Assembly: GCA_036897095.1 (NCBI GenBank)
Contig: JAYMSP010000405.1
Span: forward strand, 1-53,556
DNA length: 53,556 bases
DNA from: Plantago elongata
Lineage: Eukaryota; Streptophyta; Magnoliopsida; Lamiales; Plantaginaceae
Reading direction: 5' to 3'
The first letter of the stretch is position 1, and each line of letters opens with the position of its first letter. Position numbers and translations under genes: made by a program. Below are positions 37,320 through 47,446 of the stretch, one piece after another. A model generated the notes under the pieces. That model was not told where the DNA came from, ran no database searches, and worked only from the letters and a program-made list of their open reading frames with translations.

Positions 37320-37569
37320 CTCTTCCTGTCCAGTAAAATAAGACATAAAACTTTTAAACGTTTTTTTGATGCAGTCAAATGTTTATCGTTATAATATAAA
37401 TATTTAAATTAGTTAGTGGAAGTTTTTAGCTAATTGGTATATTTTTTGAGTATAATATGAATATTAAATTAGTTAGTGGAGATACATTTTTACTATTTTT
37501 TGAAACGTGTTTAGTTTCGTGGGATGTGCATAAAAAGAATACGTGTCATATTTTACGCGACGAAGGAAG
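37320..37569. mobile_element. Stowaway-like (mariner) MITE
   Basis: About 250 bp flanked by TA dinucleotides (37318-37319 and 37570-37571). The left end CTCTTCCTGTCCAGTAAAAT and the reverse complement of the right end, CTTCCTTCGTCGCGTAAAAT, are imperfect inverted repeats. Both continue with AAGACA/ATGACA. They follow the CTCCCTCCGTCCC-type terminus common in plant Stowaway-like MITEs. Internally there are two direct AAATTAGTTAGTGGA segments. No coding capacity. Confidence 0.75.
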
Positions 37570-37571
37570 TA

Positions 37572-38604
37572 TATTATACACATGGAATTTCCTGGTATAA
37601 AAGTAAAGAGGCCATTCTAATACTTAGAAATTATGTCGTGTGAAATGTGTCACTATATGTGTAAAATATACAATACCATTATATGCATTTTTATACACTA
37701 TCATTAGTCGAAAGGGTGATCATTGTGCAATAGAGCAATTGCATAATTTTGACGATTTGATAGGGGCGGATTTAGTATATGGTCAGATGAGGCAAGTGCC
37801 TCACCTGAATTTTCGGTACGAAGATCCCCATAGATACGAAAGATTCGGTGTATATTAAATCAGGTTCATTACTCAATACATAAAATCTCAGTGCAAATTT
37901 TTATTTGTAGTGCTTGTCTCCGAATGGTTTTATGTTTCAGTGTGTGTGAGGGAGACTGGGAGTGCTCATGTTCGAATCAAGATGGTGTGCCCAAGCTCAA
38001 TTGTTTTTGCTTTATTACTACCAGTCTACCACACGCTCTCTTTCATTTCTTTTTTCTTTATGACTACCATGCACTCTTTCATTTCCCCCATTCATTTGAT
38101 TTGATTTTACACTTTCCTTTAATAAATCAATTTCTTAGTTACACAATATTAAATTATATACTCCATTTGTCATATTTAAAATTACACATTTACTTATATC
38201 GTAACCCTAATTAAGATAATACAAATTTGAAGAGTATTTTGTTTGTTTAAATTTTTAAGAACAATGAACTAAGTAGGACACATGAAGTATATATATGTAT
38301 ATTTTGGATACAAGACTATGCATGATTAAACGGTACATATAAATTTTTACTTGCATATGATTGAATAAATTAGTACTCATTTATACCCTACCTCACTATA
38401 ATTCCTGGAATATACATGATCAATTTATTACTATCAAGCAGGGCGAATCATGTAACCATAGAAGTACACATGATCAAAACTTCTTAACCTTTGAATTTAA
38501 AACTTTTACCCCACTAACTTATTATTTAATATTTCTACTTTCGATCAATTTATTTATTTAATCATCCTCTTACTTTACTACTCGCTTACAACTTCAATAA
38601 TATA
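37572..38604. other. Gene-free region with a short transposon-like motif
   Basis: No gene. Around 37764-37830 the string GGGGCGGATTTAGTATATGG, then a GAGGCAAGTGCCTC palindrome and ACCTGAATTTTC, resembles terminal sequence found in many plant dispersed repeats. The second end was not located. Frames at 37891-38214 look random. Confidence 0.3.
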
Positions 38605-38609
38605 GTACA

Positions 38610-38848
38610 TGTTGAGAGAAAAGAGAGAAGAGCATGAATAGAGTGTAGATAATATAATGGAGAGAATGGGGAGTTCATTCTTCATTTGTAAGTTGTGTAT
38701 GAGAGTACAAATAAGAGATATTTATACAACATGAAAGGGAGATCAAGGGCCTAGGAGTACATGATGAGACATCCACTACTCCACTAACTATTAACATCAT
38801 TAAACTCCTTAATCATGCATTAACTAGTACAACTATTTATCCATAACA
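38610..38848 (-). repeat. 3' LTR (left copy) of the 2.4-kb element
   Basis: 239 bp with TG...CA ends (TGTTGAGAG / CATAACA), followed on the + strand by CTCCCCTTG, the complement of the polypurine tract. It matches 40839-41043 over the shared ATAATATAATGGAGAGAATG, TATTTATACAACATGAAA and ATTAACTAGTACAACTA segments. Confidence 0.75.
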
Positions 38849-40838
38849 CTCCCCTTGAATGGACAGTAGTTGACCATGTTGGTACGCGAGAGATATGCTG
38901 CCTCATTAAAAACCTTGCTAAGAAAAATTCTGGGACAACAACTTAGTCAAGGGAAAAAGAGTGCAGTGCGTATCCAACTCCCCTAATCAATGTATCATTA
39001 TACTTCTTTAAACTGCTGAAATTCCAATCTTCTAGATCAACTTCTCAAATCATGATGTCTGATATGATTTTGGTGAGCAAATCTTCAAATCTTTTGTACT
39101 TGAATGGAATCTTCTTCACATAGATGATGTCAAAGAATAACTTCTGTAATATGTAGCTCGTCTTCATGTGGAAGAAAAAATTTGGAACATCATTTAGTTT
39201 CAATGTTCATAACATCACTTCATAATATTGTAAGGTTGGACCCATAAGTCTCATGACCTTATCTTTATCACATGTATCAAAGATATGGAGATGGAGATAA
39301 TTATATCCAGTTATAATGTTTTCTCGTTAAAAACCTTGCTATGAAAAATCCATTAGGATAAAAACCTAGTTAAAGGAAAAAATAGTGCAACAATTGCTAA
39401 TGTGATGCGCAAAACTACTTGATGATTTTCAATCATTATCTCTTTCATATGCTAAAACTTCAGGTTGAGCTAACATTTGGTGTAACCAATATTACTTTTC
39501 ATGAGTATTGGAAATTTTAACTAATACTTCAATAGTTCAATGCGGTGAATGTCATTTTGTATTTTATCAAGATAAAGTTGATTATAATATGAGTATAGAG
39601 GTTTCACATATGAAACATTAGTTCCTCAAGAACATTACTCGTTCAATCCATGTTTTCTAATATGGTACTTTCAGTCTCCTTGGGACTAACTGTCGGAGAT
39701 TATATCTCCCCTCATTGAAATTTCTAAACACATGCATATGATTTGTAAGTCAAAACATGTCATTTTTCGGATTTGTTTAATCAAAAGAACTTCTGGTCCA
39801 AGAACTCATTTTTATCATCATGATGTCATCGAATGGACTCACATATAAGATCCTCATTTACATGTTCAATAAATCATGTCCATCGAGTTTTGCATATGCT
39901 TATTCATTTCCCGGTTCCATATATACCGGTATTTCAAATCTATTTCTTTAATTTTTCAAGTACGTACTTGATAATTGATATCTGAAAATTTTTTGTAGTA
40001 CCATTTAATATCATATAGGTCATATATCATAGTTCAAATATCTATGCCTTTTATGGCATACATTCCTCTTCAGGAGTACCAACTGTCTTATCTTGTCATT
40101 TTCTTGTATTGTATTGTACTTAGGACTGGAACTGTAATTCACTAAGGTGAATGAATCATTAGTACAATAAGTAAGATATCTCAATGCTCATCATATGTCA
40201 TTTTATAACTGATATGCAACTCTGTATGCCTAAAAATATCGGGTCATAGTGGGTTAACATTCAAATCATAAAACTTTATGTTTGAACATATCTTGATTTA
40301 GTAACATGAAGCTGAATCTTTAGTTTGAGTTTGAACTTTCAAATATATGAGATCAATTCCCTCTACGAAATTTTACCAGCTTATTCATATTATTCCTCCC
40401 CTAAGCTGGGAGAACTAAGGCTCATTAAAATATAATGCTCAACTTAGAAATCGATGTATGCATACAACTTGTGTATGCTTCAAGCGTTAGTTCTATGCGG
40501 AGCACAATATGATAGGGAATCAATATATTTGCACAGTTGGGTTTTCTTGTGCTGAAAATAAATCTGTCCACAAATTGAATATCGCACTTGTGGGTAAAGT
40601 CCATCTATACATCAATAATTGTCAACTCTATAAGTGTGACATTTGTTAATTCAAGATCTTCATTTCAATGCTTAATCTCAGTGTTGTGTCTTGCCATAAT
40701 AATAAATACGTACAACACGACATAGCTCTCAGCACATAACCATATGGATTTGACTTTTCAATAATGCAACATTAATTGGACACAATTGATGTGCCTTTCA
40801 TAATTGGCAAGACTAATCATATCAATTCTTTTTAGGAA

Positions 40839-41043
40839 TAATATAATGGAGAGAATGAGGAGTTCATCTTCACTTGTAAGTTGTGTATGAGAGTACAAAT
40901 ATGGGGTATTTATACAACATGAAAAGGAGATCAAGGGCCTACGAGTATATGAAGAGACATAAACTACTCTTCTAACCATTAACATCATTAAACTCCTTAA
41001 TCATCCATTAACTAGTACAACTAATTTACATTTATTCATAATA
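40839..41043 (-). repeat. 5' LTR (right copy, truncated) of the 2.4-kb element
   Basis: Homologous to 38650-38848 at roughly 90% by eye. The terminal CATAACA is CATAATA here. The part equivalent to the first 40 bases of the left copy is missing, together with a clear primer-binding site. Confidence 0.7.
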
Positions 41044-41680
41044 GTATCGGTTACAAACTACTCCGTAATTTTTTAAAATTATCATTCATTAAAGGACCAG
41101 AAAGTAAGAGGTTGTAAAATTTTATCAATGGTGTATGTCATAATGATCTGTTATGTTCAAATAAAATACATTACGCTCATTTCAAAGAGGCAAGTCTCCT
41201 TAGAAACGAGCATATGTTCTTAAAAAAAATCATTAATGTTATTAATCAAACTATTTGTATTTTCAATATTAATTTTTTAAAAATATTTTTAAAATATTTA
41301 TCTCATTATAACAACATAATTGTTTTAATTAATAACATGAAGGATTTTATTGATAAGATATGCCATCTCGTCATAAGACTTTGTGCATTTCAAAATGAAG
41401 AAATATATACTGAGACAAATATTAATAAAATAAGACTATGTTGTCTTCAACTAAAATTTATTGAACTGAATGGAAATGAATTGACCTGAAGTATAATATA
41501 AATTATAACTATGCAGAACTGAATGAGTTCAGTTAAAGAGAACATAACATAATTCCTTAGTTCCATAACAAATGTCAAATATTTCATTTTTATATATTCC
41601 GTACAAATATTACATTTTCACTTTTAATAACATTTGCAATACATTTACAACTTATTTACATTTGTCCAATATAATTATAC
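41044..41680. other. AT-rich spacer, no gene seen
   Basis: Strongly AT-rich. The + strand frame 41214-41489 is built of Ile/Asn/Lys codons and matches nothing known. Confidence 0.35.
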
Positions 41681-41682
41681 TA

Positions 41683-41927
41683 CTCTCTATGTCCCGTACA
41701 ACAAGACACGTATTCCTTTTGTGGACGTCCACAAAACTAGACACGTTTAAAAAATAGTAAAATAGTACCCCACTAACTAATTACATATTCATATTATACT
41801 GAAAAAAGTACCTCCACTAATTAAAAACCTCCACTAACTAATTTAATATTTATATTATAATAATAAATAATTGACTATATTAAAAATAATGTTGAAATTT
41901 TTTATGCCTTATTGTACGGGGAGGGAG
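41683..41927. mobile_element. Stowaway-like (mariner) MITE, related to the one at 37.3 kb
   Basis: 245 bp flanked by TA (41681-41682 and 41928-41929). The left end CTCTCTATGTCCCGTACAAC and the reverse complement of the right end CTCCCTCCCCGTACAATAAG are inverted repeats continuing AAGACA/AGGCAT. The interior shares the CCACTAACTAATT.. and AATATTTATATTATAAT type segments with the element at 37320-37569. Non-coding. Confidence 0.8.
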
Positions 41928-41929
41928 TA

Positions 41930-42680
41930 GATATTAATCTCCATATCAAAGGACAAATCTGGAACATAGTTAAAGCACATTTGTTTCCAGGCCAGTAGTA
42001 ATGAATTGCACGGTTGGGTAAATTCAGTTGATCAATGGATTGATCTATCAATCCTCTGCAAATGTTATTATTATCCACCTGTTGCAAGAAGAGAAAAGGC
42101 ACTGATTCCCACATTGTTGTATTTACACTTAAAACGATTTCTGACCAAGCAAAGATATCCGATATTTTGCTTGATATAATAACAAATTAAATTAATAATA
42201 CTAGTAATAATGTAGTAGCCCGCCCCGTAGTAATACACTAATACATACAATCAGTACGTGTAAGATAAATGAAAACATTTTTATTTACGCAAAAAGGAAG
42301 CATGCATTTCATTGTCGATCATCATTGTCGATGCAGTGATCAATCCCATCAGCTAATCAGTTTTTGGCTCATTCCTTTTGCCTCCTCTTCCTTTTCAGGA
42401 TCTCTTCGACTCATCCATCGATCCGTCGTTTCATTCTATTGCACAATTTATATGCATCATACTATCAATAGTGATCATGTATGAATTGAAATATATGCAT
42501 CTTGTACTAAAATATATTGTTAACTAGTGACAATCTGACCATGCTGTACACAAATTGTATACATTAATTGACTAGACTAGAACTAGAATCCAACTACATG
42601 TAACTTCACTAGGGTACCAGTGTAAAAATTAAGATCGTGAAATACATTTTTAGTATAGTTTGGTTTACTTAAGTTGCTCA
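41930..42680. other. Spacer between MITE and copia LTR, no gene seen
   Basis: No supported gene. The 71-residue + frame 42269-42484 and the 70-residue minus frame 42114-41902 have no recognisable features. Confidence 0.35.
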
Positions 42681-42682
42681 TT

Positions 42683-43343
42683 GTTGTGAATTGAGTTATT
42701 GAGATATAAATTTGTTTTTGTAACGATTAATGTTGCAATTCACAACGATTCATAATCCACAATCAACTACGAATTAACGAGCTACGTAACCAAAGTAAAC
42801 TATCGAATAACACAACGATATAAATGGTTCTTCAATAACCTTCGTCCACGAAGATTACCAGATTTCCACTATCAACAAGATCGAAATAGATTACAAAGAT
42901 GAATCAACCAAGCTCCAAGCTTCTCATTAAGCTTGCTTTGTTTTCTTCGTAACCGTTTCTACATAAATTAGAGAAATTATTCTAACAAATTCGAAATTGC
43001 AAAGAGATGAATGAATGTATCTATTAGACGAACAATTACAAATGCCTTTTATACTCCATTTGATTGCAACCGCTTCCAATTTGTCGAAGAAGCAAGATTT
43101 GTGAGTTAGTTAGTCGATAACTAACTTTCTCTCTCCAATTGCCAGCACCAATAGGAATATAAAACGTCAACAAACCTTGTCATCGCCCATTGGGTCTCAT
43201 GTGCCATCTCCAATGTATTCGCAACACCAAGCACAGCACATTAAGTGTATTAGTAAGACCGGTCTTCAACTCTCTTCGTGCTCCAGTGTCTTCATAATAC
43301 CAAAGGTTCCTTCAATAGATATATAAAGTTAACCTAACTCACA
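42683..43343 (-). repeat. 3' LTR of the copia element
   Basis: On the minus strand the LTR begins TGTGAGTTAGG at 43343, directly after the polypurine tract. The far end is uncertain: either near 42733, where the minus strand ends GTTGTGAATTGCA, or near 42683. An 11-base perfect inverted repeat (GTTGTGAATTG at 42683-42693, CAATTCACAAC at 42736-42746) lies at this end. No second LTR is found to pair with it. Confidence 0.5.
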
Positions 43344-43357
43344 ATTCTCCACCTTAG
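43344..43357 (-). promoter_or_regulatory. Polypurine tract of the copia element
   Basis: Minus-strand CTAAGGTGGAGAAT directly precedes the TGTGAG LTR start. AAGGTGGAGA-type tracts before TG are typical of plant copia 3' LTR junctions. Confidence 0.7.
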
Positions 43358-43399
43358 TTTTTTATATGATAACCTTAGTATCCCTAGAGTTAAGATACA

Positions 43400-44890
43400 A
43401 CCTTTCAATCCTTCCATCAACTTGATAGAACTAAGACAAGTGCTGAACTTCATTACATTAATTGACTTATATAATCGCCTGCATAATTTATATCAGTGTG
43501 TATATTCTCTACACTTAAAGTACCCCTCTCAACTTCATCTTTCACAAAATGAAATCTGATATCTATATGCTTGGACCTGTAATGGCAGACCTGATGCTTT
43601 GACAAATGAATAGCATTGTGGTTATCACAATTGATAGTTACAGTCCCTTGTTAACTTCAAAATGAGTGAGAATAACCGTCAACCATACATAGCCTCCTTT
43701 ATAGCTTCAGTCATGGCCATAAATTCAAATTTTGTTGTTGATAAAGCAACCACATGTTGGTGAGTAGACTTCCAACTCACTAATGTACCATAGAGTGTTA
43801 AGACATAACTTGTTAAAGATTTCCTTCCATCCGAATTTGCAGCTTAATCTCAATCTACATATCCCACAAGAGCATCCTTCCCAGTCTGTTGTTGCTCAAA
43901 CACTAACCCCAACCATATAGAACCACCAATATATCTAAGTAGCCATTTGACAGCTTCCTAATGACCCTATTCAGGATTGTCCATGTATACTAATTAAGCT
44001 CATTACATGAACCAAATCAGGCATGCAACACCTCATGGAGTACATGATAGATCCTACAACACTTGCATATGGAATATTCTCCATGTTCTTCTTCTCTTGG
44101 TCAGAAGTAGGACATGATTTACTAGATAACTTTAATTGAGTTTCCAAAGGTGTTGCATCATGCTTAGATTGATGCATGTCAAATGTCCTCTATACCTACC
44201 CAAGTAAACACTTAGGCTCAGAATGATCTTTCCTTCATTGACATGTATGATGTCAATTCCCAGTATTCTCCTAGCTATTTCCAAATCTTTCATGTCAAAC
44301 TCTGACTTAAGAAGTTTCTTCACATCAGTTATTCCTTTCATATGATTACTGGATATAAGCACATCATTCACATATGAGCAGATAAATCATATCTTCAATG
44401 GTGTTCCCTTGAAGTACACACAAGTGTCATAGCCAAACATTCTGAACTTGTGACTTAACATGAACTTGTCCAATCTTATTGCGTTAATCTATTGTGTTGG
44501 ATTTTGTTTGAGGTCATAGAGTGATCTCAAGGGTAAACAAACCTTGGTTTCTATGTCATTTACTTCAATCCCCTCTGGTATCCTCATGTATATATCTTCA
44601 TCCAGCTTCCCATGTGAAAATGTAGTAGTAGCATCCATCTTATGCAACTAAAACTTGAACTGAGCTACCATTGCTACCAATACTCTGATTGAGCTATGTT
44701 TGACAACTGGTGAGAAGATTTCATTATAGTGTATGCCCTCTCTGTGTGTGAAAGCCCTAGCCACTAACTTGGCTTTGTATCTCACCTTTTGTTCATATTC
44801 AGCTCCATGTTTTTGCTTGAAAATCAACTTGAACTGACCGGTTGCTTTCTTTTTTGTATAGATATAATGTATAATGTGTGATTCTTTTCA
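43400..44890 (-). pseudogene. Copia reverse transcriptase and RNase H remnant
   Basis: Minus-strand pieces read KLVARAFTHREGIHYNEIFS followed by PVVKHSSIRVL, then LHKMDATTTFSHGKLDEDIY and MRIPEGI. The catalytic box is SYVNDVLISSN where YVDD is expected: Asp to Asn in the active site. MKDLEIARRILGIDI and MENIPYASVVGSIMYSMRC follow. RNase H then reads SWKSTHQHVVALSTTKFEFM and CDNHNAIHLSK-like sequence, close to the family pattern SWKS..VALSTTEAEYM but with E-to-K (TTKFEF). Several stops and frameshifts. It once copied the element RNA; it is now inactive. Confidence 0.88.
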
Positions 44891-45591
44891 AGCGACATAA
44901 GTTCTTGTTGTATAGCCATGCACCAACTATCCTTCTCTAAGCAACTTATAGCTCTCTAATAGTTCTCAGGCTCATAGTAATCAATATCTTCAACAACATT
45001 TAGTGTAAAATTAATACACCATATTGGAATTTGCAATTGAGATTCTAGTTCTTGGTTCTCTATCCCTTGTGAGTTGATAATCTCTAACATCAGATGGATC
45101 ACCAATTTCAACACTTGTTCTTCGAATCTCAGACCTCTCCACCTGATTTGATAAAACATGTTCATCCTGAGAATGTTGATTAATGTTTTCTAGAGGTGTT
45201 CAGTTTGGTGTAGCCAGGCCACCATAGTTTGTATTATGTGAATCCAGTGTCAGCGTCACACAAGTATATGTAAGCTCTGTATCATGTGTTGTAGCCACAC
45301 CATCTTCAATAGGCTTCACCTCAATATGAATTCTCATACCTTGATGAACACCACTACTTCGCTTTATTAGTTGCATTATCTCCTCATAGAAGACCACATC
45401 TCTACTGATGATAAATTTGCCCAGTTCAAGCTCTAAACATCACAACTGATATCCTTTTACTCCCTTTTGATATCCTACAAATAGACATTTCAATGCTCTA
45501 GCTTCAGCTCGTCTTGTTTGACATGAGCACAAGCTAAACAACAAAAGGTTTTGAGGTAGGAGTAGTCTGAGTGAGTACCTTCCCAAACTTC

Positions 45592-46357
45592 TTATGTTGT
45601 TTTGAACTCAAGAACATATGATAGACAATAAATTATCATGTGAATTGTTGTCGTCACAGATACACCCCAAAAACTCTTTGATAGACCAACTTCAAGCATC
45701 ATGCATCTCACTCTCTCCAAGATAGTCTTGTTCATTCTCTTTACTACACCATTATCTTGAGGATTTTCATGTACAAATTTGTGTCTTACAATAATTCTTA
45801 CCTTACAAATGTCATTGAACTCATTACACATGAACTCCAGAGTCCAAACCATTACCAGTTCTAATTGCCTTGAGTTTCTTATAATATGTATAGTTCTCCA
45901 TATTTGTGAGCCATTCCTTGAATTTGTTGAAAGTTTCATCATTAGACTTTAGAATGAACACTCATACCTTCCTTGACATATCATCAATAATAGATATCAA
46001 GTATCTACCACCATTTCTAGTGGCACTTCTGGCAGACCCCCACAGATCATCATGAGTATACTCAAGTATGTTTTGAATAGTGTATTTTCCAACTCTATAG
46101 CTACTCTCCTTAGCCCTGTCTAACATGCATAGATCACATAAGCCCATTTTATGTATCTTATCTCCACATAATAGGCCCTTCTTTGATAGTTCCATAAGAC
46201 CTTTCTCTCCAACATGACCTAGCCTTTTGTACCACAATATGGTGTTGTAAGTACATTGTCTGGTGTTGCCATCATACTGTACACTTGATACTTCACCAAT
46301 TACAATCCCTCCTTGTAAATAATACAACTCTCTCCTATTTAGAGCTTGCATAACCAC
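45592..46357 (-). pseudogene. Copia GAG-pre-integrase and integrase remnant
   Basis: 46357-45962 reads LWYKRLGHVGEKGLMELSKK..CDLC, the zinc-binding HHCC region with its first His changed to Tyr (WH to WY). THDDLWG with the first catalytic Asp and YLISIIDDMSRKV follow. After a frameshift, 45942-45592 contains IRTGNG in place of RTDNG, so the second Asp is Gly, and NPQDNGVVKRMNKT in place of PQQNGVAERMNRT, so the catalytic Glu is Lys. Two of three DDE residues are therefore gone, apart from stop codons. Confidence 0.88.
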
Positions 46358-46660
46358 CTTATTTCCCTTAAATTCATCACCTTAAGTACACCTTGAGATG
46401 ATGAGTACTTGTACCATTTTGTATCCATCAATCCTAGAGATATCATATTTTTCCTCAAATGTGGTACATATCTCACATTAAGCAATTTTCTTATCACTCC
46501 ATCGAACATTTCAACTTTCACTATACCCACACCCTTTATACTACATGGTCTATCATCACCGAGAATCACAGAGCCTGAATCTAAGGTCCATATAGTTGAA
46601 ATACTTGAATCTGAGACAAATAGTTTCTCATTGACAACAAGAGATTCTGAAATATGTTAG
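46339..46660 (-). pseudogene. Copia aspartic protease remnant with internal deletion
   Basis: The minus strand reads STIWTLDSGSVILGDDRPCS and then IKGVGIVKVEMFDGVIRKLL, with VRYVPHLRKNMISLG after it. The catalytic LDSG (about 46583-46572) is present. The some 30 residues that normally separate it from the GSVLMGD-type segment are missing, and the two are joined in frame. The protease would lack most of its first lobe. Confidence 0.8.
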
Positions 46661-46745
46661 GTTTCTAAATTATTTGTAATCTCTAAGCCATAAGTTGAGT
46701 GTGGTGCGGTCATCACACCCTTCCCTTCAGAGTTTTGAAACTCAT

Positions 46746-47446
46746 CTAATCCTTCCTCTGCTTCTTACAATAGAAGCACTTACGTATTTCAGTGCCCTCC
46801 TTCTTATCACCCATGTGTTTTTTGTACAGAGTCATCTTTTGAACTAGATATTGCTTCTTCTTAGGTGGAAACTTCTTATGTTGTCTTACAATAAGGCCTT
46901 CACCAGTGATGTATGTATGAGACACACTCTCTTGATCTTGTTTCCTTGATCTCAAAGAAGATTCAATGACATCCATTGTCATTGCAGAGCTCCTTCATAC
47001 ACTAAGGCATCTTTGGTATGTGTAAGGGAAGTGGGCATTGAATTCCACAAAAGTATTGCCTTATCTTGACTCCTCATTCGACTTGATGCATTCATTTCAA
47101 GGTTGTCATGTTCGGCAATCATCTTCTTGAACTCATCCAACTGACTAATGCTTGACATCCCTTCCACCATTCTAAAGGAGAACAAACATTGCTTGGCATT
47201 GGTTTTTTTTTTTGCGCCTGATTTGTCATAGTACAACTTCTCTAGTCCTTCCCATAACGCCTTTGATGTTGTTAGAGCATCAACCAGCTCTCTAAGTGCA
47301 TTATCTCCAAGAGATAAAATCACAATAATGTAAGCTTTCGGAATCAACATCTTCTTATCTATAGCAATTATTTTTTTATGAAAATTCCTCAACGATCGAG
47401 AGCGTCGATTACTTCTGGTTGAACCAGAATCGCCTTCACCTTCCAA
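46746..47446 (-). pseudogene. Copia gag remnant with zinc knuckle
   Basis: 47446-46979 encodes 155 residues with YIIVILSLGDNALRELVDAL, ALWEGLEKLYYDKS, FRMVEGMSSISQLDEFKKMI and DKAILLWNSMPTSLTHTKDA, the standard copia gag (UBN2-type) pattern. The N-terminal KFDGKN-type start is replaced by unrelated basic sequence. A frame change leads into 46982-46746, which ends IRKCFYCKKQRKD, the first half of a CCHC knuckle. A structural shell protein in origin; no longer continuous with pol. Confidence 0.85.

Larger units (their letters stand above)
38610..41043 (-). mobile_element. LTR retrotransposon without recognisable coding region (~2.4 kb)
   Basis: Two direct repeats bound it. 38610-38848 starts TGTTGAGAG and ends CCATAACA; 40839-41043 is homologous but lacks the first ~40 bases. 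On the minus strand the tract CAAGGGGAG lies directly before the TGTTATGG end of the left LTR. That fits a polypurine tract, so the element points leftward and the left copy is the 3' LTR. The expected primer site left of 40839 is only weakly similar (TTGATATGATTAG). The interior has no gag or pol by eye. It does contain, twice about 420 bases apart (38901-38975 and 39321-39392), a TTAAAAACCTTGCTA..AAGGGAAAAA..GTGCA motif. I associate that motif with the region before the 3' LTR of many plant copia elements. Inferred to be a deleted or non-autonomous copia derivative. Confidence 0.7.
42683..47446 (-). mobile_element. Decayed Ty1-copia retrotransposon
   Basis: In minus-strand order: gag (47446-46979), zinc knuckle (46982-46746), protease (about 46640-46339), GAG-pre-integrase and integrase (46357-45592), RT (about 44880-43971) and RNase H (about 43930-43400). 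A polypurine tract (43357-43344) and a 3' LTR (to about 42683) follow. Integrase before RT is diagnostic for copia. Catalytic residues are lost in integrase and RT, and stops and frameshifts occur throughout. No 5' LTR or primer site is evident beyond 47446, so the element is truncated at its 5' end. Confidence 0.92.
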
